The notes beneath the pieces were generated by a model, which saw nothing but the letters and a program-made list of their open reading frames with translations, had not been told where the DNA came from and made no database searches. Both the position numbers and the translations under genes were made by a program. From Pseudomonas tremae (GTDB lineage: Bacteria > Pseudomonadota > Gammaproteobacteria > Pseudomonadales > Pseudomonadaceae), in the NCBI RefSeq assembly GCF_001401155.1, contig NZ_LJRO01000181.1:29952-93951 (forward strand): DNA of 64,000 bases. Reading direction: 5' to 3'. How positions within the stretch are numbered: the first letter of the stretch is position 1; each line of letters begins with the position of its first letter. This document shows, in pieces, positions 43,560 through 53,244 of the stretch.

Positions 43560-44122
43560 GGCTGGAACAGTCCACGCTGGGTCAACAGGTCACGGGTGAG
43601 GTACAACGCGGCCAGTGCCCGACCTTCGCTGAACTGCGCGTTCTGCGCCAGGCTCGACAGCTCCCGCAGGTTGATCCGGTCAACCCGGATCGGCTCAGGC
43701 TCGTCGCCCTCCAGCCGCTCTTCATAAAGCTCGGTAGCCAGCACCACCTGAATCTTCTGGTTCATGTAACCAGGCGACAACGACAGTTCGGTGAGCAGCT
43801 CCAGTTGTCGGGCACCAAACCCGGCTTCTTCCTTGAGCTCGCGGTTGGCAGCCGCCAGCACATCTTCGCCAGGCTCGATCAAACCCTTGGGCAAGGACAG
43901 CTCGTATTCATCCGTGCCGCCGCAATACTCTTCGATCAATACGGCGTGGTCGGCATCGAGCATTGCCACGATCATCACCGCGCCAGGGCCTGTGCCCCTG
44001 CTGGCCAGACGCTCGTAAGTCCGCTCGACGCCATTGGCAAAGCGCAATTGCAGCTCTTCAACGCGGAACAGACGACTGCTGGCGACGATTGCGCGGGCGA
44101 GTACGGTAGGTTTCTGACGCAT
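43556..44122 (-). CDS. nudE: NudE, ADP-compounds hydrolase (Nudix)
   Basis: A 188-residue Nudix hydrolase of the NudE type, acting on ADP-ribose, NADH and diadenosine phosphates. The Nudix box is GLIEPGEDVLAAANRELKEE followed by AGFGARQLELL. It is the upstream partner of cysQ in a two-gene unit. It is divergent from yrfG, which also handles nucleotides, and the 96-bp gap should contain both promoters. Confidence 0.94.
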   Translation of the reverse strand: MRQKPTVLARAIVASSRLFRVEELQLRFANGVERTYERLASRGTGPGAVMIVAMLDADHAVLIEEYCGGTDEYELSLPKGLIEPGEDVLAAANRELKEEAGFGARQLELLTELSLSPGYMNQKIQVVLATELYEERLEGDEPEPIRVDRINLRELSSLAQNAQFSEGRALAALYLTRDLLTQRGLFQP

Positions 44123-44218
44123 GACAGGCTCCTTTACATGAACGAGGTACTATACCGAGCTTTTCCCGATGTCTGTGTCGGATATGCTTAACCGATATCA
44201 ACCCCTGACGAGGCCAGA

Positions 44219-44881
44219 ATGCTTTCCATGCCCTGGAGCGAAATCGATACCGTCCTGCTGGATATGGACGGTACGTTGCTCGACCTGCATTACGACGAAC
44301 ACTTCTGGATGCAGCATTTGCCACAACGTTACGCCGAACTTCACGGTATCAGTTTCGCCATGGCGTGGCTCGAGCTGAAGCCGCTGTTCGAGAATAACGC
44401 CGGCACGCTCAACTGGTACTGTCTGGATTTCTGGAGTACTGAACTGAAGCTGTCGGTTCGTGACCTGAAACGGGAAATTGCGCACATGATTGCGCTTCGC
44501 CCGGATGCCGAGACTTTTCTGGCGGCCATCAAGCAAGCCGGCAAGCGGGTGATCATGATCACCAACGCACATCGTGATTCGTTGTCATTGAAGATGGAGC
44601 GCATCGAACTGGCGCCCTATTTCGAACGCATGATCAGCTCTCATGATTACGGCTTTCCCAAAGAAAACCAGCAATTCTGGGATGCCCTGCAGGCTGAGAC
44701 CGACTTTGATCCGGCACGCAGCCTGTTCATCGACGACACCCTGCCGGTCCTGCGCAGCGCCCGCCAATTCGGCGTTGCGCAGTTGCTGGCCGTCAGCCAG
44801 CCCAATAGCCATAAAGGGCCGAAAGACACTGAGGAATTTGCCGCCGTGGAAGATTATCGGGAGCTGATCAAAGGGTTATAA
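44219..44881 (+). CDS. yrfG: YrfG-type HAD hydrolase, GMP/IMP nucleotidase
   Basis: A 220-residue haloacid-dehalogenase-fold phosphatase. Motif I is VLLDMDGTLLDLHYD, motif II is VIMITNAHRDS, motif III with Lys is in GFPKENQQFW, and motif IV is LFIDDTLPVL. The protein matches E. coli YrfG, which dephosphorylates GMP and IMP. It lies divergent to nudE, as in other pseudomonads. Confidence 0.9.
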   Translation: MLSMPWSEIDTVLLDMDGTLLDLHYDEHFWMQHLPQRYAELHGISFAMAWLELKPLFENNAGTLNWYCLDFWSTELKLSVRDLKREIAHMIALRPDAETFLAAIKQAGKRVIMITNAHRDSLSLKMERIELAPYFERMISSHDYGFPKENQQFWDALQAETDFDPARSLFIDDTLPVLRSARQFGVAQLLAVSQPNSHKGPKDTEEFAAVEDYRELIKGL

Positions 44882-44998
44882 CGCCGACAGCTGCAGCCCT
44901 CGTAACTCGCGTGCTGCAGGCTTGCGAACCAGGTTGCTCGACCAACCCTCAGCCTGAGCGAGTAGAATCGACGGCCTGGACTGCCCACCGGAGGGAAC

Positions 44999-45880
44999 AT
45001 GGACATCAAGCAACTTAAATTTCTGATCGCCCTCGACGAAACAAGGCACTTCGGCCAAGCGGCTGCGCGCTGCAATATCACCCAGCCGACCTTGTCGATG
45101 CGCCTGCGCAATCTGGAAGAAGAGCTTGGCTTGCCACTGGTCAACCGGGGCCAGCGTTTTGAAGGTTTCACAGCGCCTGGCGAACGGGTGCTGGCATGGG
45201 CGCGCACGGTGCTGGCCGCTTACGATGGCTTGCAGGCCGAAGCCGCTGCCTGTCGAGGGCATCTTGTCGGTACGCTGCGCCTGGGCGTGGTGCCATTATC
45301 GAGTTTCGATCCGCTTCCTTTGTTGCACCGATTGCATCAGCTGCATCCCAACCTGCGTTTTGAATTGTCTTCACTCAGCTCCGAACAGGTGCTGGAACAA
45401 CTGGCAAGCAATCGTATCGATCTGGGCGTCTCCTATCTGGAGCGACTGGACAGTGAACGTTTCGACTCGCTGAGCCTGGACGACACACACATGGGCCTGC
45501 TGTATGACCGTCGGCATTTTTCATTCGGTGAAGATCCGCTGAGCTGGGCGGATCTTGTCGAGCTGCCACTGGGCATGCTGACCAGCGGCATGCATTTTCG
45601 GCAATCGATCGACCACAACTTCCACAGCCGCAACCTGCAACCTCACCCGCTGATCCAGACCGATGCCGTTCATCAGTTGCTTCAGGCGGTACATGGCGGC
45701 TTCTGCTGCGCAATCATGCCGCTGGATGGCGGTCTGGAAACGCTCACCGAGCACCTGCGTCTGCACCCGATTGCCGACGCACGGACATTGGCCCGGCTGG
45801 GCCTGATCATGCGCCGCAGTGCGCCGCGCTCGGCGCTGGCAGAAGCCTGTTTTGCACTGGTAGCAGAAATCCCTCGCTGA
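44999..45880 (+). CDS. LysR-family transcriptional regulator
   Basis: A 293-residue regulator. The winged helix-turn-helix is at residues 3-62 (MDIKQLKFLIALDETRHFGQ, CNITQPTLSMRLRNLEEELG), followed by a periplasmic-binding-protein-like effector domain. It precedes fdhD and a YdeP-type oxidoreductase gene on the same strand by about 100 bases and is thus likely to control them. The effector is not known; the Cys pair 'GGFCCAIMP' is in the region where OxyR-type proteins sense, but is not a clear match. Confidence 0.88.
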   Translation: MDIKQLKFLIALDETRHFGQAAARCNITQPTLSMRLRNLEEELGLPLVNRGQRFEGFTAPGERVLAWARTVLAAYDGLQAEAAACRGHLVGTLRLGVVPLSSFDPLPLLHRLHQLHPNLRFELSSLSSEQVLEQLASNRIDLGVSYLERLDSERFDSLSLDDTHMGLLYDRRHFSFGEDPLSWADLVELPLGMLTSGMHFRQSIDHNFHSRNLQPHPLIQTDAVHQLLQAVHGGFCCAIMPLDGGLETLTEHLRLHPIADARTLARLGLIMRRSAPRSALAEACFALVAEIPR

Positions 45881-45983
45881 CGTGCTGATCGACGTCATCT
45901 ATCGGCATATCGGCATTAGCGATTAGACGATAGCCAATAAGACGCCTAGTCTTGCAGATGTCAATCTGCCGGTACTTAAGCCC

Positions 45984-46820
45984 ATGCACGTCACGCGCAA
46001 GGCCAGCTCGGCGCCCGTTGCTGCGCCAGCCCCTGAAGCAAGTCAGACCTACAGCTACTCGAACCTCGAGGGGCGGGACGCTGCACGCAATGCGCTCGCC
46101 GAAGAAGTGGCATTGGCCATCGCCTACAACGGCATCAGCCAGGCCGTCATGCTGGTCAGCCCGACCGACCTCGAAGACTTCATCGTCGGTTTCAGCCTGG
46201 GCAGCGGGATCATTGCCGCGCGTGATGAAATCTACGACTTCAAACTCAGCGGATGCGGCTCGGCGATGCAGGCCGATGTCGAGATATCCAGCCGCGCCTT
46301 CTGGGAACTCAAGCAGCAGCGCAGGCAACTGGCTGGCACCAGCGGTTGCGGGCTGTGCGGCGTCGAAGCGGTCGAGCAGGCACTGCCTGAACTGAACGTC
46401 TTGCCCGGTGCGCCTCTGCCGCCGATTGAATGGCTGGAAGGCCTGCGCCAGCGTATCGGCGAGTTCCAGCCCCTTGGCCGGCATTGCGGTGCCGTGCATG
46501 CGGCAGTGTTCATGGACGGCGCCGGCCAGTTGCTGCTGGGCCGTGAAGACATCGGCCGACACAATGCGCTGGACAAGCTGATCGGCGCACTCATCCGCCA
46601 GGACATCCCTGTGCAAGGCGGCGTGGCCATCGTGACCAGCCGCTGCAGCCTGGAACTGATTCAGAAAGTATTGCGCGCCGGCATCCAGACACTGGTCAGC
46701 CTGTCGTCGCCCACCGGCCTTGCCCTGCAATGGGCTCGCCGTCACAACCTCAATTTAATTCACCTGCCGCAGCACAGTGCGCCGCGGGTCTATAGCCCTG
46801 CGATGGAGATTCAACCGTGA
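45984..46820 (+). CDS. fdhD: FdhD, sulfurtransferase for formate dehydrogenase-type molybdoenzymes
   Basis: A 278-residue protein that passes sulfur from IscS to the molybdenum cofactor before it enters formate dehydrogenase. The functional Cys pair is C122 and C125 in TSGCGLCGVEAVEQ. GREDIGRHNALDKLIGAL and VTSRCSLELIQK are further conserved blocks. Its TGA overlaps the GTG start of the next gene, which encodes the probable client enzyme. Confidence 0.95.
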   Translation: MHVTRKASSAPVAAPAPEASQTYSYSNLEGRDAARNALAEEVALAIAYNGISQAVMLVSPTDLEDFIVGFSLGSGIIAARDEIYDFKLSGCGSAMQADVEISSRAFWELKQQRRQLAGTSGCGLCGVEAVEQALPELNVLPGAPLPPIEWLEGLRQRIGEFQPLGRHCGAVHAAVFMDGAGQLLLGREDIGRHNALDKLIGALIRQDIPVQGGVAIVTSRCSLELIQKVLRAGIQTLVSLSSPTGLALQWARRHNLNLIHLPQHSAPRVYSPAMEIQP

Positions 46821-49153
46821 GCACTCATCACCAAGCCGACAAGACTCCTATCCCCCGCTACAAGCCATACAAAGGTGCGGCAGGCGGTTGGGGCGCACTG
46901 ATCAGCGTGACGCAACACTGGCTGGGCAGTGACAACGCGCTGAAGAACCTGCGCATGATGCTCAAGACCAACCAGAACGGCGGTTTCGACTGCCCGGGCT
47001 GCGCGTGGGGCGATTCGCCGGAAAGCGGCATGGTCAAGTTCTGCGAGAACGGCGCCAAGGCCGTCAACTGGGAAGCCACCAAGCGCCGCGTCGATCCGGC
47101 CTTCTTCGCCCGTCACAGCGTCAGTTCCCTGATGGAGCAAAGCGACTACTGGCTTGAGTATCAGGGCCGTCTGACCGAGCCGATGGTTTACGACGCAGAA
47201 ACCGACCGTTACAAGCCTGTCAGCTGGGACAACGCCTTCTCGCTGATCGCCAAACACCTGAATAACCTGCCCAGCCCGAACATGGCCGAGTTCTACACGT
47301 CGGGCCGGGCCAGCAACGAAGCCGCGTACCTGTACCAGCTGTTCGTGCGCGCCTTCGGTACCAACAACTTCCCTGACTGCTCGAACATGTGCCACGAAGC
47401 CAGTGGCGTTGCGTTGTCGCAAAGCGTGGGTGTGGGTAAAGGCACTGTGACGTTCGAAGACTTCGAACACGCCGACGCCATTTTCGTCCTCGGCCAGAAC
47501 CCTGGCACCAACCACCCGCGCATGCTTGAACCGCTGCGTGAAGCAGTACAGCGCGGCGCTCAGGTGGTATGTGTCAACCCCCTCAAGGAGCGCGGTCTGG
47601 AGCGTTTCCAGCATCCGCAGCACCCGGTCGAGATGCTCACCAACGGTGACCGTCCAACCAACACCGCTTACTTCCGTCCTGCACTGGGTGGCGACATGGC
47701 ATTGCTGCGCGGCATGGCCAAGTTCCTGCTGAGCTGGGAGCGCGAAGCGCAGCTGGCCAACGAAGCATCGGTGTTTGACCACGCCTTCCTCAACGAACAC
47801 ACCGAAGGTGTGCTGGACTATCTGGCAGCTATTGATGACACGTCATGGGACGAGATCGTCGAGCAGTCCGGCCTGCCTCTGACTGACATCGAACAGTCGG
47901 CGCGCATGTACGCCAAAGGCAAGAACGTCATCATGTGCTGGGCGATGGGTATCACCCAGCATCGCCACTCGGTCGCGACCATCCAGGAAATTTCCAACCT
48001 GATGCTGCTGCGCGGCAACATTGGCCGTCCGGGTGCCGGTCTGTGCCCGGTTCGTGGCCACAGCAACGTGCAGGGCGACCGCACTATGGGCATCAACGAA
48101 CGTCCACCGGCGTTCTTCCTTGATGCACTGGAAAAACGCTTCCAGTTCCAGGTACCGCGCGACAACGGCCATAACGTCGTCGAAGCAATTCACGCCATGG
48201 CCGAAGGGCGCTCCAAGGTGTTCATCGCGCTGGGCGGCAACTTCGCACAGGCAACCCCGGACAGCCATCGCACCGCCGAAGCACTCAGCAAATGCGACCT
48301 GACGGTGCAAATCAGCACGAAGCTCAACCGCAGCCACCTGTTCCACGGCAAGGACGCGCTGATCCTGCCATGCTTCGGTCGAACCGATATCGACATGCAG
48401 GGCGAAGGCCCGCAAGCGGTCACAGTGGAAGACTCGTTCAGCATGGTGCATGCGTCCAACGGTCAGTTGCAGCCACTGTCGAAGCAGATGCGTTCGGAGC
48501 CAGCGATCATTGCCGGCATCGCCCACGCCACACTCGGCAAAAAGCCGGTGGACTGGCTGTGGCTGGTGCAGGACTACAACCGTATTCGTGATCTGATTGC
48601 CGACACCATTCCGGGTTTCAAGGACTTCAACGAGCGCCTCAAGCATCCGGGCGGCTTCTACCTGGGTAACGCCGCCGGTGCGCGCCGCTGGAACACTGCG
48701 TCGACCCGCGCCAACTTCAAGCCCAACGCCCTGCCGTTGAAGCTGATCCATGAAGGCATCAGTTCGACCGGCGAGGTTCCGGACCTGATCATGCAGTCGA
48801 TGCGTTCCCACGATCAGTACAACACTACGATCTACGGCCTTGATGACCGTTATCGCGGTGTAAAAGGTCAGCGTGATGTGCTGTTCGTCAACGAGGCGGA
48901 CATTATTCGCCTGGGCTTCCAGCCAGGCCAGAAAGCCGACCTGATCTCAATCTGGGGCGACAACCGCGAGCGCCGCGTGAAAGGCTTCACCCTGTTGCCG
49001 TTTGACATTCCAGCCGGTCAGGCTGCGGCTTACTACCCAGAGGTCAACCCATTGGTGCCGCTGGAAAGCGTCGGTGAAGGCAGCAGCACGCCGACATCGA
49101 AGTTTGTCGCGATACGACTTGAGCGTTCAGCAGAGTCGGCACGGATTATCTAA
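46817..49153 (+). CDS. FdhF/YdeP-family molybdopterin oxidoreductase
   Basis: A 778-residue cytoplasmic enzyme, starting with GTG. It has GGFDCPGCAWGDSPESG near residues 55-70, with only two Cys, as typical of YdeP proteins, instead of the four-Cys [4Fe-4S] motif of FdhF. Molybdopterin-binding segments such as EFYTSGRASNEAAYLYQLFV, LGQNPGTNHPRML, VCVNPLKERG and NIGRPGAGLCPVRGHSNVQG are seen. The substrate is unknown; relatives are linked to acid or oxidative stress. Coupling with fdhD supports a cofactor that needs sulfuration. Confidence 0.9.
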   Translation: MSTHHQADKTPIPRYKPYKGAAGGWGALISVTQHWLGSDNALKNLRMMLKTNQNGGFDCPGCAWGDSPESGMVKFCENGAKAVNWEATKRRVDPAFFARHSVSSLMEQSDYWLEYQGRLTEPMVYDAETDRYKPVSWDNAFSLIAKHLNNLPSPNMAEFYTSGRASNEAAYLYQLFVRAFGTNNFPDCSNMCHEASGVALSQSVGVGKGTVTFEDFEHADAIFVLGQNPGTNHPRMLEPLREAVQRGAQVVCVNPLKERGLERFQHPQHPVEMLTNGDRPTNTAYFRPALGGDMALLRGMAKFLLSWEREAQLANEASVFDHAFLNEHTEGVLDYLAAIDDTSWDEIVEQSGLPLTDIEQSARMYAKGKNVIMCWAMGITQHRHSVATIQEISNLMLLRGNIGRPGAGLCPVRGHSNVQGDRTMGINERPPAFFLDALEKRFQFQVPRDNGHNVVEAIHAMAEGRSKVFIALGGNFAQATPDSHRTAEALSKCDLTVQISTKLNRSHLFHGKDALILPCFGRTDIDMQGEGPQAVTVEDSFSMVHASNGQLQPLSKQMRSEPAIIAGIAHATLGKKPVDWLWLVQDYNRIRDLIADTIPGFKDFNERLKHPGGFYLGNAAGARRWNTASTRANFKPNALPLKLIHEGISSTGEVPDLIMQSMRSHDQYNTTIYGLDDRYRGVKGQRDVLFVNEADIIRLGFQPGQKADLISIWGDNRERRVKGFTLLPFDIPAGQAAAYYPEVNPLVPLESVGEGSSTPTSKFVAIRLERSAESARII

Positions 49154-49180
49154 CGCACAGGGTCGTTTGAATCCGCCCAC

Positions 49181-49214
49181 AAAAAAGGCCCGTTTCAATT
49201 GAAACGGGCCTTTT
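49181..49214 (+). terminator. Rho-independent terminator of the fdhD unit
   Basis: AAAAAAGGCCCGTTTC-AATT-GAAACGGGCCTTTTG, a ten-pair stem 28 bases after the stop. Confidence 0.93.
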
Positions 49215-49369
49215 GCAAGTAACCTGAGACTGCGTTTTCTGATTTTAGTTCCTTAACTAAAACAGTAACTTAGGCTTATTTGTGGCAAACGTGTTACTCG
49301 TCGGATTTGAATTGCTACATTCTTCACTTGACACCAATATCGCGCCGTCATCCCTATGAGATTCCACAC

Positions 49370-49807
49370 ATGAAGTATTCCTCGATACTGTTGTTGTCTC
49401 TTACCCTGATCGGCGGTGCAGCCTCTGCAGGCAATCTCGAATCAGGCGTAGGCGGAGCATTGGGTGGGGTACTCGGTTCGGCCGTCGGTCAACAGCTCGG
49501 CGGCAACACCGGTTCAGCGATTGGCGCTGGCGTTGGCGGTGCAGCCGGTGGCGCAGTCGGCGCAGACCGTCGCAATCGTACAGAAGCCGCTATCGGCGGT
49601 GGTCTGGGCGCAGCAGGCGGTAACGTTCTGGGCCGCAGCGTCGGCGGCAGTACCGGCAGCCTGGTCGGTTCAGCGGTAGGTGGCGGTGGCGGTGCCATGG
49701 CGGGCAACTACATGGGCAACAAAAGCCGCAGTGACGACCGTCGTGAATACCGTGGTAATGGTCATCGCCCCAAACACCACGGTCATCGTGGTCGCTATCG
49801 CGACTGA
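49370..49807 (+). CDS. Glycine-zipper exported protein
   Basis: A 145-residue protein with signal peptide MKYSSILLLSLTLIGGAASA. Most of the mature part is a chain of glycine-zipper motifs (GGALGGVLGSAVGQQLGG, GGSTGSLVGSAVGGGGGAMA), which pack helices in membranes; the C-terminus is basic and His-rich (RPKHHGHRGRYRD). Relatives are outer-membrane or periplasmic stress-linked proteins. The frame opens at 49280, but the signal begins at ATG 49370. Confidence 0.8.
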   Translation: MKYSSILLLSLTLIGGAASAGNLESGVGGALGGVLGSAVGQQLGGNTGSAIGAGVGGAAGGAVGADRRNRTEAAIGGGLGAAGGNVLGRSVGGSTGSLVGSAVGGGGGAMAGNYMGNKSRSDDRREYRGNGHRPKHHGHRGRYRD

Positions 49808-49834
49808 CCTGATCGCCTGAACGTTGGTGCATCA

Positions 49835-49864
49835 ACAACCGGCCGCTCTCGAGCGGCCGGTTGT
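49835..49864. terminator. Bidirectional terminator between the glycine-zipper gene and recQ
   Basis: ACAACCGGCCGCT-CTCG-AGCGGCCGGTTGT, a perfect palindrome serving two converging genes; T-runs are short, so efficiency may be moderate. Confidence 0.75.
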
Positions 49865-49878
49865 CGTTCTGGCTGGTC

Positions 49879-51813
49879 TCAGCTTTCAGCCGTCGTCTGC
49901 ACCCACGCCCTTACCTGCGCATAAGGGTAATCTTCCAGCACGGCAAAACCTGCAGTCGCGCGGGCTTTCAGCTTAGTGAATAGCGGCACACTGATACCGC
50001 AGAGGAAACGCGTCAGGCATTCAGTACTCGGCGGGTGGCCAGTGTAATCCTGGTGCTTGTGGATAAAATCTCCGCACAGTTGCTGAAAATCACGGTTCGG
50101 CAACGGCTCCAATGCCGGCGGCTCGGGCAGGTGGGCAACTTCACCGTGGCAGACCGAACAATGCCCACAGCGCTCAGGTGCCTTGTGGTCGCCGAAATAG
50201 CGGGCCAGTCGATGGGTCAGGCACTGATCGCTCGAGAACACATCAAGCATTGCGTGAATGCGCGCCACTTCGGTGGCTTCGTGATGGACGAAATAGTCGT
50301 GAAGCTCGGTGCTCAGCGCCTGCGGATCGAAATCGCTGCGCAGCAGGCTGTACACCTCGGTCATCTGTTTGCTTTCAAGCTCGATCCAGCCCTTTTCCTG
50401 AAAGTAGTCCAATGCCTTGACCACACGCGCGCGCGCTGCGCCGTATTGCTGATACATCGCGTCAAAGTTCACCGTGGCCCAGGTCCGCGCCCTGCTGGAT
50501 GTGTCGATCAGCGCCTGCACGAACTGTTGCCGCTCCCCTTCGAAGCGCGCCATCAGGTCATTGGGTTGTAGCAGGAACTTGAAACGGTATTCCGCAAAGT
50601 ACGCGTATCGCGGTGCGATGATCCCGCGCAGCTCAAGTTGTACCAGCAGTGTCTTCAGCGGCAACTGACGAATGTTGCTGAGATCTGCCAGCGGCCCGAG
50701 CAGAAATTCCCATTGGCCGTCCTGGCGCGCATTGAGTAGATCCTCCAGCACACGCGCAATACCCTCACGCTCTGGCGTGTCGCCATACACGAAGTTTTCC
50801 AGCACGTTGAGGCTGTCGCGATTAGCCAGCACCAGACAATCGGACGCGGCACCGTCGCGCCCTGCCCGGCCGATTTCCTGGCTGTAGTTTTCGATGGATT
50901 TGGGCAGATCGAAATGCACCACATTGCGAATGTCGCTTTTGTCGATGCCCATCCCGAACGCGATGGTGGCCACGATGCAGTTGAGGCTGCCGTCCATGAA
51001 GCGTTTCTGGATCGATTCGCGCTGATCGTTGGGCAATCCGGCATGGTAGGCGCTGGCGGGTAGCCCGTTCTGCTCAAGATGTGCAGCGATGTGCTCAGCG
51101 GTCTTTTGCAGGGTCACGTAAACAATGGTGGGTTGCCCCTGTCGCTCGTTGAGCCATTCGACCAGACGTCGTCTTTTGTCACGCCCGCTGACTGGCTTGA
51201 CCCACAAATGCAGGTTGGCGCGGTAGAAGCCGGTGGTGACCACGTCGTCCGGGGCAATGGCGAATTTGTCCTGCATATCGATAATGACTTGCGGCGTGGC
51301 AGTCGCGGTAAGCAACAAGGTCTGAGGGATATTGAATTCGCGCTGATAGTCCGGCAGTTTCAGGTAGTCGGGCCGGAAGTTATGCCCCCATTCCGATATA
51401 CAATGCGCCTCGTCGACCACCAGCAAGGAAATCGGCACTTGAGCAATAAAATTCCGGAAGCGCTCATTCTTGAGGCGCTCGACCGAAATCATCAGGATTT
51501 TCAGCTCCCCGGAACGCGCCCTTGCCATCACGTCAGCGACATCATCACGACTCTGCGCCGAATCGATACTTGCTGCCGAAATGCCGTGACGATGCAAAAA
51601 GGCCAGTTGATCCTGAATAAGCGCCAGCAAAGGCGACACCACAAGCGTCAAATGCGGCAACATCAGCGCGGGCAATTGGTAACATAGCGACTTGCCTGAG
51701 CCGGTCGGAAAGATGGCCGCCGCCGAACGCCCCGCCAGCACTGCACTAATGGCTGCCTCCTGCCCCGGTCGGAACTGGGTGTACCCAAAAACCTGTTCAA
51801 GACGCTGGCGCAT
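49879..51813 (-). CDS. recQ: RecQ-type ATP-dependent DNA helicase
   Basis: A 644-residue superfamily 2 helicase, moving 3'-5' in recombination repair. It has FRPGQEAAISAVLAGRSAAA, Walker A FPTGSGKS, the DEAH box VVDEAHCISEWGHNFRPDY, motif VI QEIGRAGRDG and zinc-binding Cys in RCGHCSVCHG. The C-terminal part does not look like a standard HRDC domain. ATG 51813, with AAAGGA upstream, is preferred over the ATG at 51828. Confidence 0.9.
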   Translation of the reverse strand: MRQRLEQVFGYTQFRPGQEAAISAVLAGRSAAAIFPTGSGKSLCYQLPALMLPHLTLVVSPLLALIQDQLAFLHRHGISAASIDSAQSRDDVADVMARARSGELKILMISVERLKNERFRNFIAQVPISLLVVDEAHCISEWGHNFRPDYLKLPDYQREFNIPQTLLLTATATPQVIIDMQDKFAIAPDDVVTTGFYRANLHLWVKPVSGRDKRRRLVEWLNERQGQPTIVYVTLQKTAEHIAAHLEQNGLPASAYHAGLPNDQRESIQKRFMDGSLNCIVATIAFGMGIDKSDIRNVVHFDLPKSIENYSQEIGRAGRDGAASDCLVLANRDSLNVLENFVYGDTPEREGIARVLEDLLNARQDGQWEFLLGPLADLSNIRQLPLKTLLVQLELRGIIAPRYAYFAEYRFKFLLQPNDLMARFEGERQQFVQALIDTSSRARTWATVNFDAMYQQYGAARARVVKALDYFQEKGWIELESKQMTEVYSLLRSDFDPQALSTELHDYFVHHEATEVARIHAMLDVFSSDQCLTHRLARYFGDHKAPERCGHCSVCHGEVAHLPEPPALEPLPNRDFQQLCGDFIHKHQDYTGHPPSTECLTRFLCGISVPLFTKLKARATAGFAVLEDYPYAQVRAWVQTTAES

Positions 51814-51961
51814 TCGTGGTCCTTTCATCAGTCAACAAAACGGTCACAACCTTAGCGCGCCAGCGCTCGATGCACATAGCGCCAAAACGTTGCAGAAACT
51901 CTACCCACCGGCCGATATCATTGTAATATCACGACCGAACATCGCTTGATCAGGAGCAGGA

Positions 51962-52780
51962 ATGGATTCCCTACAACAACCCGAAGACGATGGGATCATC
52001 CACATTCAGCGCCTCGTGCCCGGTCAGGTCGATGTGGTGCTGGGCTCCCATCCACGTCGCATGCGCGTCGATACGCCTCGCCGTTCACGCCCCTATGGCC
52101 TGTGGTTGGCGTGTTTTATAGCTGCCGCTTGCGTCGCCGGCCTGGTCGCCTCACATACGCGAAGTCCAAAAGCGCTGGCAGTAACGCCTGTGGTGCAGTC
52201 CATACCTGAAACCGAGACAGCCGAGGCCGAGACGCAGCCCTTGGCCGCCAATACTGCGCCCTCGCACATTCGAAAAACCGCAGAGCTTGTGCCAATCGCG
52301 GCCACTTTGGCGCCCCCCGCCCCTGTGCAACCTCTGGATGACTGCATGAAAAACGGCAACGTCATCGATGAGGCGGTGGCGAACTGTCGATTCGGCCAGC
52401 TTCCTCGCCCCGCTCAGGCAGAACCGGCAAAAGGCATGGTGTCTGCAGGCTATATGGCCGATTTCAAGGCAGATGCTTCACGCAATTCCACGCGCTCGTC
52501 CAGGCCTTACAACGTAGCGACGGCCTCCATTCGCGAAGCGGACGGCAGAAACCGCTACCGCGCGCAGTGGCGGGTGTACGGCAACACGATAGATGCTGAC
52601 AGCGTTTGCGAAAACTTCGCCATTCGTTCATTCGAACGACGTGAGTGTCGCAAGGCGGCAGAGGTCAACTTCAGGGAAGAGTGCCGCGAGTGGACCAAGC
52701 GCGCCGTCAGAAATCGCGACGAGGACAGTAAAAAAGCCCAGCAGCGCTATTGTGAAGTGACTGCGACTTTCTCACCCTGA
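51962..52780 (+). CDS. Hypothetical single-pass membrane protein
   Basis: A 272-residue protein. After a soluble N-terminal part (residues 1-45) with DGIIHIQRLVPGQVDVVLGS comes one membrane helix (LWLACFIAAACVAGLVA, about 47-64), then a Pro/Thr/Ala-rich linker and a C-terminal charged domain with several Cys (DCMKNG, NCRFGQ, VCENFA, ERRECRKA, EECREWTKR, RYCEVT). It is likely type II, with the Cys-rich part in the periplasm. CAGGAGCAGG precedes the ATG. No family recognised. Confidence 0.7.
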   Translation: MDSLQQPEDDGIIHIQRLVPGQVDVVLGSHPRRMRVDTPRRSRPYGLWLACFIAAACVAGLVASHTRSPKALAVTPVVQSIPETETAEAETQPLAANTAPSHIRKTAELVPIAATLAPPAPVQPLDDCMKNGNVIDEAVANCRFGQLPRPAQAEPAKGMVSAGYMADFKADASRNSTRSSRPYNVATASIREADGRNRYRAQWRVYGNTIDADSVCENFAIRSFERRECRKAAEVNFREECREWTKRAVRNRDEDSKKAQQRYCEVTATFSP

Positions 52781-52879
52781 AAAACAAGCCTGCGACGCTC
52801 TGCCACAGTAGTTTTGCCGGTATTTGCTAATTTCCGGTGGATGGCCGGGCACCTGATAATCTGCAAAAACGTACACATG

Positions 52880-52897
52880 TATAGCCAAAGGCTTACA
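52880..52897 (+). promoter_or_regulatory. GacA upstream activating site-like element of rsmX copy 1
   Basis: TATAGC-CAAAGG-CTTACA: the right half fits the GacA site TGTAAG-N6-CTTACA, the left half is degenerate. It lies about 63 bases before the presumed start, behind which TAAGATT (52941-52947) is the -10-like box. Confidence 0.6.
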
Positions 52898-52951
52898 CGC
52901 AATGAAGCGAATGGCTATTTTACACCTGCTGTCAGAACCGTAAGATTGGAT

Positions 52952-53067
52952 CCAACAACTGGTGAACAAGGAGTTCGCCAGGATCAGGGACGATCGACCA
53001 TCGCCGGGAAGGCAGCCGACAGGGAGTTGGAATGGTCTTGGTACAAACCCGCTTCGGCGGGTTTTTT
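52952..53067 (+). ncRNA. rsmX: RsmX-type small regulatory RNA, copy 1
   Basis: About 116 nt, ending in the terminator AAACCCGC-TTCG-GCGGGTTTTTT (53045-53067). It contains six GGA motifs (AAGGAG, CAGGAT, AGGGAC, CGGGAA, AGGGAG, TTGGAA), many in the unpaired or loop position expected for binding of the translational repressor RsmA/CsrA. Such RNAs are made under GacS/GacA control and titrate RsmA, thereby affecting secretion, motility and virulence. The 5' end is estimated from the -10-like box and conservation with copy 2. P. syringae is known to carry several rsmX copies. Confidence 0.8.
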
Positions 53068-53171
53068 ATTGCCTGCGATTTTTGCCTGCGAACGATCGGC
53101 ATGTGCAAAGATTTTTCCTGACGTCAAATGCCCTGCCTCTCGTCCCCTCTCTTGAGGCCAACCCGACCAGC

Positions 53172-53189
53172 TATAGCGGAAGGCTTACA
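53172..53189 (+). promoter_or_regulatory. GacA upstream activating site-like element of rsmX copy 2
   Basis: TATAGC-GGAAGG-CTTACA, same variant as before copy 1 and at about the same distance from the -10-like TAATATT (53234-53240). Confidence 0.6.
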
Positions 53190-53244
53190 CGCGCTGGAGG
53201 AAGTTGGCTATTTCCGACCCTTCCCAAGCCTCGTAATATTGGAT